This document shows, piece after piece, positions 9,277 to 17,380 of a stretch of 64,000 nt of DNA. The position numbers and the translations under genes are program-made. This DNA is from an uncultured Aquimarina sp. (GTDB lineage: Bacteria > Bacteroidota > Bacteroidia > Flavobacteriales > Flavobacteriaceae). The stretch covers positions 744,001 through 808,000 of the forward strand of contig NZ_CANLYD010000001.1 of NCBI RefSeq assembly GCF_947495315.1, written 5' to 3'. Each line of letters begins with the position of its first letter. Position 1 is the first letter of the stretch. The notes beneath the pieces are model-generated. The model did no database searches, had not been told where the DNA came from, and saw nothing but the letters and a program-made list of their open reading frames with translations.

Positions 9277-11676
9277 TTATTCTGTTCTTAAGGAATCTAC
9301 AGGATTCGCAGTTACCGATTTTATAGCTTGTACACTTATCGTAATAATAGTTATGATAAGTGCCCCAAAACCTGCGATTAAAAATATGTTCCAGGAAATA
9401 TCAGTTCTATAAGAAAATTTCTGTAACCATTGACTCATAAAATAATAAGCAATAGGACCCGCTATGAAGAGTGCAATAATTACTAGTTTAATAAAATCTT
9501 TAGAAAGTAACATCCATAAATTACCTAAAGAAGCTCCAAGGATTTTTCGCACGCCTATTTCTTTTGTACGTTGTTCTGCTACAAAGGATGCAAGTCCAAA
9601 CAATCCTAAGAGACTTATGAATATAGCTAGCATAGTAAAGACTTTTGCTAAACTAGCAATACGCTCTTCTGCTTTAAATTTTTTGGCATATTCCTGATCC
9701 ACAAATTGATAGTCAAATGGAAGGTTTGGAAAATTCTTTTTAAAAGTTTCTTCTACCAATACCAAACTACTGCTTACACTTTTTGCAGGGTGTAAGCGTA
9801 GATTATAAAAACTTGCATTTTGATTTTTATCAAATACGTACATCGCTTGTTTTACAGGACTATAAGGAGACTGAACGATCATGTCTTTGATTACTCCAAC
9901 AATTTTAAGTGGATCATCAGGATCTTCGGTATCAGAATCTCTAATGTATTTACCTATTGGATCCTTCAACCCCATATATTTTACAGCGGTTTCATTAAGA
10001 ATTACAGCATTAGAATCAGAGGCAAATTCTCTGGAAAAACCTCTACCCGCAATTAGTTCGATATCTAATGTTTTAGTAAATTCATAAGAAACTGATGTAT
10101 ATGCTAAATCTTCCTGAAAACCCTCAGGTTTTCCTTCCCAGGTATATCCACTTCTGTTTGACCAAACATTTGTAGTTGGGCTACTGGTCGTTGCCATTTC
10201 TATAGCTGCACCAGAGGCTATGAATTGATTACGCATAAGATCAGCTTTACCAGTAAATTCATCACTCATAACTGGGATTTGTATCAATCCTTCTTTATTA
10301 TACCCTACGGGTCTGTCTTTACTATGTTGTATTTGATTCATTACTACGAGTGTACCTATAATAAGGGCGATAGATACTGTAAACTGTGTAACTACCAATA
10401 TTTTTCTGGGAACTGCTGCAAAACGACCTGCTTTAAAAGTTCCTTTTAAAACCGAAACAGGATTGAAAGAAGATAAATACAGTGCCGGATAGCTACCTGC
10501 CAGAAACGCAGTTAGAATAATAAACACTAGAGAAACACTCCAAAACTGAAGACTTAGCCACGGAAAAACAATTTCTTTGCTAGCTAAATTATTGAAACTG
10601 TTTAGGAATAATAACACAATTGCGAGCGCTACGACAAAAGAGAAAACGACGACTAGAAAAGATTCACTTAAAAACTGAAAAACAAGTTGCCCTCTTTTAG
10701 AACCAATAGATTTTCTTATACCAACTTCTGTAGCACGTTTTTCTGAACGAGCAGTACTTAAATTAACAAAATTGATACAGGCAAGTAGTAATACGAATAA
10801 GCCAATAATACCAAATAACCAAACATTTTCAATTCGCCCACCTGTTTGAACTCCGTTTTCGAAATTAGAGCGTAAATGCCAATCCTTCATAGGTAATAAA
10901 AACAACTGAGGGTTAAATTCTGCCGTTTCTTCATTAGCTTTTTTCTTGGCATCTTTTATTTTGGACGTAACAATATCCATAGTGGTATTTTCATTGATCT
11001 GTACAAAAAGCTGAAACGAATTGTTTCCCCAAGCATCTGCAGATCTTTCAATCCATTCTTGAGTTGTTATATAATGTTTCCACGGAATAATATATTCTGT
11101 ATCATCAAAAGCGTTGTTAACCGGTATATCTTCGTATACAGCAGTTACTATTAAGTCATCTGTATTATTTACTTTTATAATTTTACCTAGCGGATTTTCT
11201 TTAGCGAATAGTGTTTCTGCAGTGGATTTAGAAAGCATGATTGAATTCTTTTCTTTTAATCCATATTTTTCACCTTGAAGAATTTTTAGGTTTAATACAT
11301 CTGGAGCAGGTTCCTGCATAAAATTACCGTCTCTATAAATGCTTTTTTCACCATATCTTAAATATCTGGGTTGCGTCCAGGAGGACATCATGATATACTT
11401 AAAATTATCATTATAATTTTCGCGTAATTCGAATTCCAGAGGTCTTGGAATTGCAGGTCCTGTACCTATTTTACCATTAAATGTCTGACTTTGGAAAACT
11501 TGTGCAATTGTTGCCTTGTTTTCAAAGTAATTATTATAACTCAACTCGTCTGTGATCCATAAACCTATCATCATAGTTACAGCCATACCAAGAGCAAGAC
11601 CAGAAATATTAATAAAAGAATAGATTCTATTTTTAAGAAGGTTTCTAAATGCTATTTTGATGTAATTCCTAAACAT
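9277..11676 (-). CDS. FtsX/MacB-like ABC transporter permease (paralogue of 4392-6797)
   Basis: 799 residues, start MFRNYIKIAFRNLLKNR. It contains two FtsX domains (NLSTARSEKRATEVGIRKSIG and LFGLASFVAEQRTKEIGVRKILG) and two periplasmic domains, ending NPVDSLRTE. It is the permease nearest the ATPase gene, 59 bp downstream of it. It is very similar to the 4392-6797 product throughout, so the two genes are recent duplicates. It is likely an inner-membrane subunit of a MacB-type tripartite efflux or stress-related ABC system. Substrate unknown. Confidence 0.93.
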   Translation of the reverse strand: MFRNYIKIAFRNLLKNRIYSFINISGLALGMAVTMMIGLWITDELSYNNYFENKATIAQVFQSQTFNGKIGTGPAIPRPLEFELRENYNDNFKYIMMSSWTQPRYLRYGEKSIYRDGNFMQEPAPDVLNLKILQGEKYGLKEKNSIMLSKSTAETLFAKENPLGKIIKVNNTDDLIVTAVYEDIPVNNAFDDTEYIIPWKHYITTQEWIERSADAWGNNSFQLFVQINENTTMDIVTSKIKDAKKKANEETAEFNPQLFLLPMKDWHLRSNFENGVQTGGRIENVWLFGIIGLFVLLLACINFVNLSTARSEKRATEVGIRKSIGSKRGQLVFQFLSESFLVVVFSFVVALAIVLLFLNSFNNLASKEIVFPWLSLQFWSVSLVFIILTAFLAGSYPALYLSSFNPVSVLKGTFKAGRFAAVPRKILVVTQFTVSIALIIGTLVVMNQIQHSKDRPVGYNKEGLIQIPVMSDEFTGKADLMRNQFIASGAAIEMATTSSPTTNVWSNRSGYTWEGKPEGFQEDLAYTSVSYEFTKTLDIELIAGRGFSREFASDSNAVILNETAVKYMGLKDPIGKYIRDSDTEDPDDPLKIVGVIKDMIVQSPYSPVKQAMYVFDKNQNASFYNLRLHPAKSVSSSLVLVEETFKKNFPNLPFDYQFVDQEYAKKFKAEERIASLAKVFTMLAIFISLLGLFGLASFVAEQRTKEIGVRKILGASLGNLWMLLSKDFIKLVIIALFIAGPIAYYFMSQWLQKFSYRTDISWNIFLIAGFGALIITIITISVQAIKSVTANPVDSLRTE

Positions 11677-11735
11677 AATTATTGATTTACTGATTCGATT
11701 TTGATTGATTACTGATTGATGAATAACCTTTGCGA

Positions 11736-12413
11736 TTACGTTAATATATTTTCTGTCACTTTTTGTCCGTCTAGCATTCTGATAATGCGATGACTGTATT
11801 TAGCATCGTGTTCACTATGCGTTACCATGATGATGGTGGTTCCTGCTTCGTTAAGTTCAATTAATAAATCCATCACTTCATTACCATTGGTGCTATCTAG
11901 ATTTCCTGTAGGTTCATCTGCTAGAATAAGCTTAGGATTATTAACTACGGCTCTGGCAACAGCAACTCGTTGTTGTTGTCCACCAGATAACTGTTGAGGG
12001 AAGTGATTACGACGGTGCATGATTTGCATTTTTTCTAGTACTTCTTCCACACGTTTTTTGCGTTCTGCAGGTTTAACACCTGTATAGATCAAGGGTAATT
12101 CTACGTTTTCGAAAACAGTAAGCTCATCAATAAGATTAAAACTCTGAAAAACAAAACCTACATTATGTTTACGTAAGTCTGATCGTTTACGTTCTTTATA
12201 ACCAGCAACTTCTTCGCCATTAAATTTGAAACTTCCACCATCGGGATCATCTAGTAATCCTAAGATGTTCAGTAAGGTTGATTTTCCACAACCAGAAGGT
12301 CCCATGATTGCTACAAATTCACCTTCTTTTACACTAAAAGACAGTTTGTTTAGCGCTATGGTTTGTACTTCTTCGGTCCTATAAAATTTTTCTAAGTCTG
12401 TTATTTGTATCAT
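11736..12413 (-). CDS. ABC transporter ATP-binding protein (MacB/LolD type)
   Basis: 225 residues, the usual length for a stand-alone MacB/LolD-type ATPase. Walker A is GPSGCGKST (about residues 39-47). The Q-loop lies in GFVFQSFNLIDELTVFENVELPL, the signature is LSGGQQQRVAVARA, Walker B is LILADEPTGNLDS, and the H-loop His lies in IIMVTHSEHDA. It hydrolyses ATP to drive the FtsX-type permeases encoded downstream. It is the only ATPase for five permeases in this window. The adaptor gene lies 46 bp upstream, so this is the third gene of the transcript. Confidence 0.95.
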   Translation of the reverse strand: MIQITDLEKFYRTEEVQTIALNKLSFSVKEGEFVAIMGPSGCGKSTLLNILGLLDDPDGGSFKFNGEEVAGYKERKRSDLRKHNVGFVFQSFNLIDELTVFENVELPLIYTGVKPAERKKRVEEVLEKMQIMHRRNHFPQQLSGGQQQRVAVARAVVNNPKLILADEPTGNLDSTNGNEVMDLLIELNEAGTTIIMVTHSEHDAKYSHRIIRMLDGQKVTENILT

Positions 12414-12430
12414 TACGTTCGATTATTTAA

Positions 12431-12450
12431 TCCGCCTGAGGCGGACAGGT
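12431..12450. repeat. Perfect CCGCCTGAGGCGG palindrome in operon spacer
   Basis: TCCGCCTGAGGCGGACAGGT lies between the ATPase and adaptor genes. The first 14 bases form a perfect dyad (TCCGCC-TG-A-GGCGGA form). This is the best-preserved copy of the element also seen at 1838, 4337 and 6815. Confidence 0.7.
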
Positions 12451-12459
12451 TCATTTCTT

Positions 12460-13710
12460 TTACTTTAATATTAATTCTTCTGTATCTCCAAAACTGTCAT
12501 AACTAGATGTTACTACTTGATCACCAGGAAGTAATCCTTCGATAACTTCATAATATTCTGTGTTTTGACTTCCTAAGCGGATATTTACTTTATAGGCGCT
12601 GCTTCCTCCTTCACTGATCTTAAAAATCCAATTACCACCAGTTTTCTGGAAAAATCCACCTTTAGGAACAAGTAGTGCTTGCTTTTCTGCGCTTAAGGCT
12701 ACACGGATTTGTAAGTTTTGCCCTCTACGAATTCCTTCTGGGACATCACTTTCGAATTGCATATCCACCTGAAAACGTCCATTGGTAACTTGTGTAAATA
12801 CTTTTTTGATGATTAGCGTATAGGTTTTATCATTAAAAGTAAAGGTTCCTTTTTGGCCATTATAAATTCTGGAAATATAGTGTTCGTCAATATCTACACG
12901 AACTTTAAACCCACTTAAAACATCAATTTGTCCTAATCGCTCTCCTTTATTTTTCGATTGTCCGATTTCTGCATCTAATGAGGTTAACTGCCCATCTACA
13001 GGAGCACGAACGACAAGGTCACCTACTTTTTTACGCATTAATTCTAATGCACTTTGTGTTCTTGCGTATGAACTTTGAGCTTGACTAACTTCTTGTTTAG
13101 TAGCAGAAGAATCCTGACTCAATACTTGTTTAGCTAGTTGCATACGCTGTTTTTGATAGTTATAGTCGTTTTCAGAAGATTGATATTCCTGACGACCAAC
13201 GGCTCCTTTATCGTACAGTTTTTTATTTAGTTCATAAAGACGCTTAGCTTCAATAAGACTGTTTTCTACATCTGTGAATTGATTTCGCCTGTTAATAGTG
13301 TTTTGACGAGCCGCATTTTGAGAAATTTGCATCTGCGTTAATAAGTTGTATACTGATGTTTCTTGATTGATTAAACTTAATTCCAGATCGGTATTAGATA
13401 ATCTTAAAATAGGCTCACCTTTTTTCATAATGGCTCCGTCTTCGACAAATTTTTCTTCAACTCTTCCACCTTCTAGTGCATCCAGATAAATAGTAGTGAT
13501 GGGTAACACAATTCCATTTACCGGAATATTTTCCTGAAACACATCTTTCTTAATGGTATTGATGGCAATACGCTCTTTTTCTACGTTTAATTTAGAACCT
13601 CCAGAGGACTGTATAAATACAAAGAGTATCAATGCTAATATTGCTAAACCACCTATAGTCATTGCGATACGTGATTTTGAAAATTTCTTTTTTTGAATTG
13701 GAACGTCCAT
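12460..13710 (-). CDS. HlyD/MacA-family periplasmic adaptor (efflux membrane-fusion protein)
   Basis: 416 residues. One transmembrane anchor sits near residues 15-33 after a basic start (MDVPIQKKKFSKSR). A lipoyl-like half (EERFVEDGAIMKKGEPILRLS-type) and an alpha-helical coiled-coil hairpin follow at roughly residues 105-225, with many Gln and Leu. Then come the second lipoyl half (VVRAPVDGQLTSLDAEIGQ) and a beta-barrel with a membrane-proximal domain (QALLVPKGGFF ... LGSQNTEYYEVIEGLLPGDQVVTSS). This is the standard order for MacA/HlyD-type adaptors linking an inner-membrane ABC transporter to an outer-membrane channel. No TolC-like gene is present in the window, so the channel must be encoded elsewhere or beyond position 1. 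Confidence 0.93.
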   Translation of the reverse strand: MDVPIQKKKFSKSRIAMTIGGLAILALILFVFIQSSGGSKLNVEKERIAINTIKKDVFQENIPVNGIVLPITTIYLDALEGGRVEEKFVEDGAIMKKGEPILRLSNTDLELSLINQETSVYNLLTQMQISQNAARQNTINRRNQFTDVENSLIEAKRLYELNKKLYDKGAVGRQEYQSSENDYNYQKQRMQLAKQVLSQDSSATKQEVSQAQSSYARTQSALELMRKKVGDLVVRAPVDGQLTSLDAEIGQSKNKGERLGQIDVLSGFKVRVDIDEHYISRIYNGQKGTFTFNDKTYTLIIKKVFTQVTNGRFQVDMQFESDVPEGIRRGQNLQIRVALSAEKQALLVPKGGFFQKTGGNWIFKISEGGSSAYKVNIRLGSQNTEYYEVIEGLLPGDQVVTSSYDSFGDTEELILK

Positions 13711-13746
13711 GTTTGGTCTTTTGATTATTGATGCTAATTAGTTGAT

Positions 13747-13989
13747 TTAGTTTAATTTGTTTTTAGAACTTGCAAATCCAAACCCGTTACTATATAATAG
13801 ATAGTTTTGATCGATAATGGCTTCAGAAAAAACGGGAAGCTCAACTTCTTTATTCGAATTTTTTAGAATTGTAGTTAAAGAGTCTTGAGCTGTGGAATTT
13901 TCTTTTTTTATTAGATTTGATTCCTTGGTGTACTGTCCATAAAAAAAAGTTACTAGAGTTACGATTAGAATTAAAATTAATTTGCTCAT
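13747..13989 (-). CDS. Small exported or membrane-anchored protein of unknown function
   Basis: 80 residues from the ATG at 13987-13989. The N-terminus is a hydrophobic segment (LILILIVTLVTFFYG) typical of a signal peptide or anchor, followed by a polar tail rich in Asn, Lys and Glu. It matches no family I recognise. It lies 36 bp upstream of the adaptor gene on the same strand and directly downstream of the sigma-54-like site, so if real it is the first gene of the ABC operon. The ORF is short and could instead be leader sequence, but start, signal-like segment and position agree. Confidence 0.55.
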   Translation of the reverse strand: MSKLILILIVTLVTFFYGQYTKESNLIKKENSTAQDSLTTILKNSNKEVELPVFSEAIIDQNYLLYSNGFGFASSKNKLN

Positions 13990-14046
13990 TTTATTATGAA
14001 TTATCTCGTTATATTTTTAATCTTATTTTTATACATCAATTACATA

Positions 14047-14061
14047 GTCAAGATAGTGCCA
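14047..14061 (-). promoter_or_regulatory. Sigma-54-like (-24/-12) promoter candidate for the ABC operon
   Basis: The minus strand reads TGGCACTATCTTGAC. The -24 half TGGCAC is a perfect match to the sigma-54 consensus. The -12 half is imperfect (TGAC where TTGC is expected) at the right spacing. It lies about 58 bp upstream of the first ATG of the ABC operon, and the divergent gene encodes a sigma-54 activator. The assignment rests on pattern and context only. Confidence 0.5.
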
Positions 14062-14115
14062 AAAACATAAACAACTGTTTTTCAGTGATTAATGTTTTTT
14101 TGTGGAAATAAAAGT

Positions 14116-14152
14116 GTACGGTTTCGATACACTTTGTGTTCGAAAACGGTAC
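14116..14152. promoter_or_regulatory. Inverted repeat, candidate activator binding site (UAS)
   Basis: Two imperfect 17-base arms, GTACGGTTTCGATACAC and the complement of GTGTTCGAAAACGGTAC, face each other around a 3-base centre. The dyad lies about 70 bp upstream of the -24 half, the distance expected of an enhancer site for an NtrC-family activator. It also lies upstream of the activator gene itself. Confidence 0.5.
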
Positions 14153-14221
14153 ATTTAAAGATCTTGAATATTTTATTTTCTAATTTTTAAATGCTGAATA
14201 TAATATTGTAATATTGTATCA

Positions 14222-15568
14222 ATGGTATTAAAGGAAGCTACGATATTAGTTATAGATGACGATGTAGATGTATTAACTGCGTTACGTCTTTTATTAAAAC
14301 CTTTGGTAAGAGAGGTTGTTATAGAAAAGAACCCTAGCAATATAGGTGCTCAAATAGAGCAGAAAAAATTCGATATCATTATTCTAGATATGAATTTTAA
14401 TGGACTGGTTAATACTGGTAACGAAGGGATTTTTTGGTTAAATAAGATTAAGGAAAAGAAACCTGGAACCGATGTTATTTTGATTACTGCCTATGCAGAT
14501 ATTGATTTGGCAATTCGTGCATTAAAAGAAGGAGCCTCTGATTTCTTAGTCAAGCCCTGGAAGAATGAAAAAATTATAAACACGATTACTACCTTATTAC
14601 AGTCTAAAAAATCTAAAGATTCAAAAAATAATGTTGCCCAACCAGGAGCTAATACAATTATAGGAGAAAGTGACACGATTAAGGATGTGTTCTTAAAACT
14701 TAAAAAAGTTGCACCTACTGATGCTAATGTCCTAATTCTTGGAGAGAATGGTACGGGAAAAGATTTAATAGCAAGAGCACTACACGACAATTCTAACAGA
14801 AAGGATAAGCCTTTTGTAAAAGTAGATGTTGGAGCATTGACTTCATCACTTTTTGAGAGTGAATTGTTTGGTTATAAAAAGGGAGCTTTTACAGATGCTA
14901 AAGAAGATAGAGTAGGGCGATTCGAAGCTGCTAACGGAGGAACTTTGTTTTTGGATGAAATAGGTAATATTACTTTAGGACAGCAAGTACGTCTATTAAC
15001 AGTTTTACAAAACAGGTTGGTTACTCCATTAGGATCTAATGAAGCAATTTCTATTGATATTAGATTAATTTGTGCAACCAATATTGAACCACAAGTTTTA
15101 GCAGATGAACAAAAGTTTAGAAAGGACTTAATTTATCGAATTAATACAGTAGATATTATGATGCCTCCATTACGAAATCGAGGAACAGATATTACGCTGC
15201 TGGCGAAACATTTTATTAATGTTTATGCAGATAAATATAATAAAAGTGCGTTCACATTGGATTCCGGATTTATTTCTAAATTAAAAAAACACGATTTTCC
15301 GGGTAATGTAAGAGAGCTACAGTATGTTTTAGAACGTGCTGTAATTATGACCGATGGAAGTGTATTAAAACCTGAAGATTTAGTTTTTTCTTCTATAGAA
15401 AGACAAACCAATAAGACTTCTGCTGTAACAATGAATTTAGATAGTATAGAAAAAAATGCAATTCTTACCGTTTTAGAAAAGAATAAAGGAAATGTTTCGA
15501 AATCTGCAAAAGAACTAGGAATTACTAGAGCAGCATTATACCGAAGGTTAGATAAGTATGAACTATAA
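14222..15568 (+). CDS. Sigma-54-dependent response regulator (NtrC/AtoC family)
   Basis: 448 residues in three domains. The receiver (about 5-125) has the acidic pair DD near 12-13, phosphoacceptor Asp56 (IIILDMN) and a conserved Lys in FLVKPW. The AAA+ sigma-54 interaction domain (about 150-375) has Walker A GENGTGKD, Walker B GGTLFLDEIG and the sigma-54 contact loop GAFTDA at 221-226 in place of canonical GAFTGA. The C-terminal Fis-type helix-turn-helix is GNVSKSAKELGITRAALYRRL. Once phosphorylated it should oligomerise and open sigma-54 promoters. The kinase gene overlaps its 3' end by 11 bp, and a sigma-54-like site and a large dyad lie between it and the divergent ABC operon, its probable target. 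Confidence 0.95.
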   Translation: MVLKEATILVIDDDVDVLTALRLLLKPLVREVVIEKNPSNIGAQIEQKKFDIIILDMNFNGLVNTGNEGIFWLNKIKEKKPGTDVILITAYADIDLAIRALKEGASDFLVKPWKNEKIINTITTLLQSKKSKDSKNNVAQPGANTIIGESDTIKDVFLKLKKVAPTDANVLILGENGTGKDLIARALHDNSNRKDKPFVKVDVGALTSSLFESELFGYKKGAFTDAKEDRVGRFEAANGGTLFLDEIGNITLGQQVRLLTVLQNRLVTPLGSNEAISIDIRLICATNIEPQVLADEQKFRKDLIYRINTVDIMMPPLRNRGTDITLLAKHFINVYADKYNKSAFTLDSGFISKLKKHDFPGNVRELQYVLERAVIMTDGSVLKPEDLVFSSIERQTNKTSAVTMNLDSIEKNAILTVLEKNKGNVSKSAKELGITRAALYRRLDKYEL

Positions 15569-16901
15569 CGGTTACATTTTTAGACTATTCTTAAGGATTC
15601 TAATTTTGGTTTCCTTGATACTAGGTTTAGTATATGCTATTGATAGTGACTATAGCAGTATTGCTACCAGTGTCACGTTTGTAATCTTGTACGTTGGATA
15701 TACCACTTATAATTTTGTCAGACGTCGTTTTGTTGTTATGGATGACTTTTTTGAAGCAGTTAAGTATCGAGATTTTTCCAGATGGTTTCCTGAAGATAGG
15801 GGGCCTAAGGATATAAGATTTTTGTATAAAGGCTTTAATGAAGTGAATCGTACTATCAAAGATATAAACTCTCAGAACGAGGCACAATATGTGTATCTTC
15901 AGAAGATACTGGAGATGGTAGATATTGGTATTATTGCTTATAATCTGGAAACGGGTGATGTGTTATGGTCCAACGATTCATTTAGAGAGACATTAGATTT
16001 TCCTGCATTTAAGAATATTCGTTTTGTAGAAAAAAGAAAACCCGATCTGTACGATGCAGTTTTTGAAACCTATCACAAAGAGCCGAACTCAATTTCCATA
16101 GCCGTTCAAAATGAAAAGATAAAAGTATTAATTTCTGATACGGTCTTTCAGGTTAAGAATGATCCATTTAAACTCATAGTTTTACAAAATATCGATGATA
16201 CATTAAACAAAAATGAATCTGAAGCCTGGAAAAAACTGTTAAGTGTAATGACGCATGAAATTATGAATTCTATTGCTCCAATTTCCTCTCTAGCAGATAC
16301 ATTACAATCACATTTGCAGCTTACTTTGGATAATCCTAATGAGTATCCGCTAGAATTAGAAGATTTAAATGCAGGCGTAAAAACCATAAAAAACAGGAGT
16401 GAAGGTTTATTAAAGTTTGCTAAAACATATCGTAGTCTCAACAAAGTAACACATCTAAATCTGGAGAAAAAGAAGATTACTGAACTGTTTGATAATATAC
16501 AATTGCTAATGCAACCTTCTTTGGATGTAAAAAACATTACTATTGACTTTAAGGTAGTACCGCCAAAATTAGAATTGAATATTGATAGCTATTTAATCGA
16601 GCAGGTTTTGATTAATCTAATCTTAAATGCGGTAGACGCTTGTAAGCATAAACCTAATCCAGAAATACGAGTAATTGCAGAACAAAAACCGAATAGAAGT
16701 ATTGTAATTAAAGTGTATGATAATGGCTCTGGGATTCCTCAGGATATTATGGATAGTATTTTTATTCCGTTTTTCACCAGTAAATCGACTGGTAGTGGTA
16801 TAGGGCTTAGCCTATGTAAACAAATTATGTTACTTCATAAAGGTAAAATTCTTGTAAATAGTAAAGAAAATGAAGGTACCGTGTTTACGTTAGTCTTTTA
16901 G
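15558..16901 (+). CDS. Membrane sensor histidine kinase partner of the sigma-54 regulator
   Basis: 447 residues. Two close transmembrane helices (about 8-28 and 31-52) leave almost no periplasmic part, so it probably senses a membrane or cytoplasmic signal. A PAS-like region lies at about 110-220. The dimerisation helix contains His233 in MTHEIMNSIAPISSLA. The ATP-binding domain has the N box LILNAVDACKHKP, the G1 box VYDNGSGIP and the G2 box STGSGIGLSLCKQI. The start codon lies inside the regulator gene (11-bp overlap), which fixes them as one translationally coupled transcript. It phosphorylates the upstream response regulator; the signal is unknown but may be envelope stress or the exporter substrate. 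Confidence 0.94.
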   Translation: MNYNGYIFRLFLRILILVSLILGLVYAIDSDYSSIATSVTFVILYVGYTTYNFVRRRFVVMDDFFEAVKYRDFSRWFPEDRGPKDIRFLYKGFNEVNRTIKDINSQNEAQYVYLQKILEMVDIGIIAYNLETGDVLWSNDSFRETLDFPAFKNIRFVEKRKPDLYDAVFETYHKEPNSISIAVQNEKIKVLISDTVFQVKNDPFKLIVLQNIDDTLNKNESEAWKKLLSVMTHEIMNSIAPISSLADTLQSHLQLTLDNPNEYPLELEDLNAGVKTIKNRSEGLLKFAKTYRSLNKVTHLNLEKKKITELFDNIQLLMQPSLDVKNITIDFKVVPPKLELNIDSYLIEQVLINLILNAVDACKHKPNPEIRVIAEQKPNRSIVIKVYDNGSGIPQDIMDSIFIPFFTSKSTGSGIGLSLCKQIMLLHKGKILVNSKENEGTVFTLVF

Positions 16902-17073
16902 CATGTAAAATTTCAATTCACATTTTATTTCTTTTAAAATTTTCACTAGATACAATTTAGAAATATATAATCCTGCGTTTAACTTAAATAACATATTTAT
17001 ATTGTTGATTTATTAGTAAAACTCTGTTTTGAAAAGTTGCATAGCAATACATTCAAAATAGATAGTTGAACTA

Positions 17074-17094
17074 ATCCCGCTTTTTCAGCGGGAT
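17074..17094 (+). terminator. Hairpin terminator after the two-component operon
   Basis: ATCCCGC and GCGGGAT form a perfect 7-bp stem with loop TTTTTCA. No strong T run follows, so termination may be partial. It lies 170 bp after the kinase stop codon. Confidence 0.5.
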
Positions 17095-17105
17095 CTCAGG
17101 TTTAA

Positions 17106-17175
17106 TACCTCGAAGCTTGCTTCGGAATTTTAAAACTATTTTCCATTGAATACCTTGTATGCTTGCATCGAGGTA
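17106..17175. repeat. REP-like intergenic palindromic element
   Basis: TACCTCGA (17106-17113) and TCGAGGTA (17168-17175) are exact inverted copies. A small internal hairpin CGAAG-CTTG-CTTCG follows the left arm, and the right half carries a similar CTTGCATCGAGG block. This resembles REP-type palindromes. Other copies were not found in this window. Confidence 0.45.
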
Positions 17176-17380
17176 GTTTATTAATAGTTATAGAATCAAA
17201 TAGTAGTGTATAGTTTAAAAGAAACCAACTAGTTTTAAAATAAATAATAAAAAGGAGGGTAATAATATGTTGGTTTTTGACACTAATAAGAAAATACAAA
17301 ATGTAGATTAATGACAAACTTGGATAAAGATTGTAAAATTTGATTTTTAATTACTAATAAATATTTATACAAAAAACGAA

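Larger units (their letters stand above)
16902..17380. other. 479-bp gap without a gene
   Basis: It holds the terminator-like hairpin at 17074-17094 and a palindromic element at 17106-17175. The rest is AT-rich. A minus-strand frame at 17102-17317 has no recognisable domain and reads through the palindromes, so I do not call it a gene. Confidence 0.7.

Noticed and set aside
13917..14111. Plus-strand 64-codon frame across the ABC operon promoter region
   Set aside because: Overlaps the small exported protein gene and the sigma-54-like site, and its sequence has no recognisable feature.
17102..17317. Minus-strand 71-codon frame in the gap after the kinase gene
   Set aside because: It runs through the palindromic element, has no domain, and its hydrophobicity comes from AT-rich sequence.
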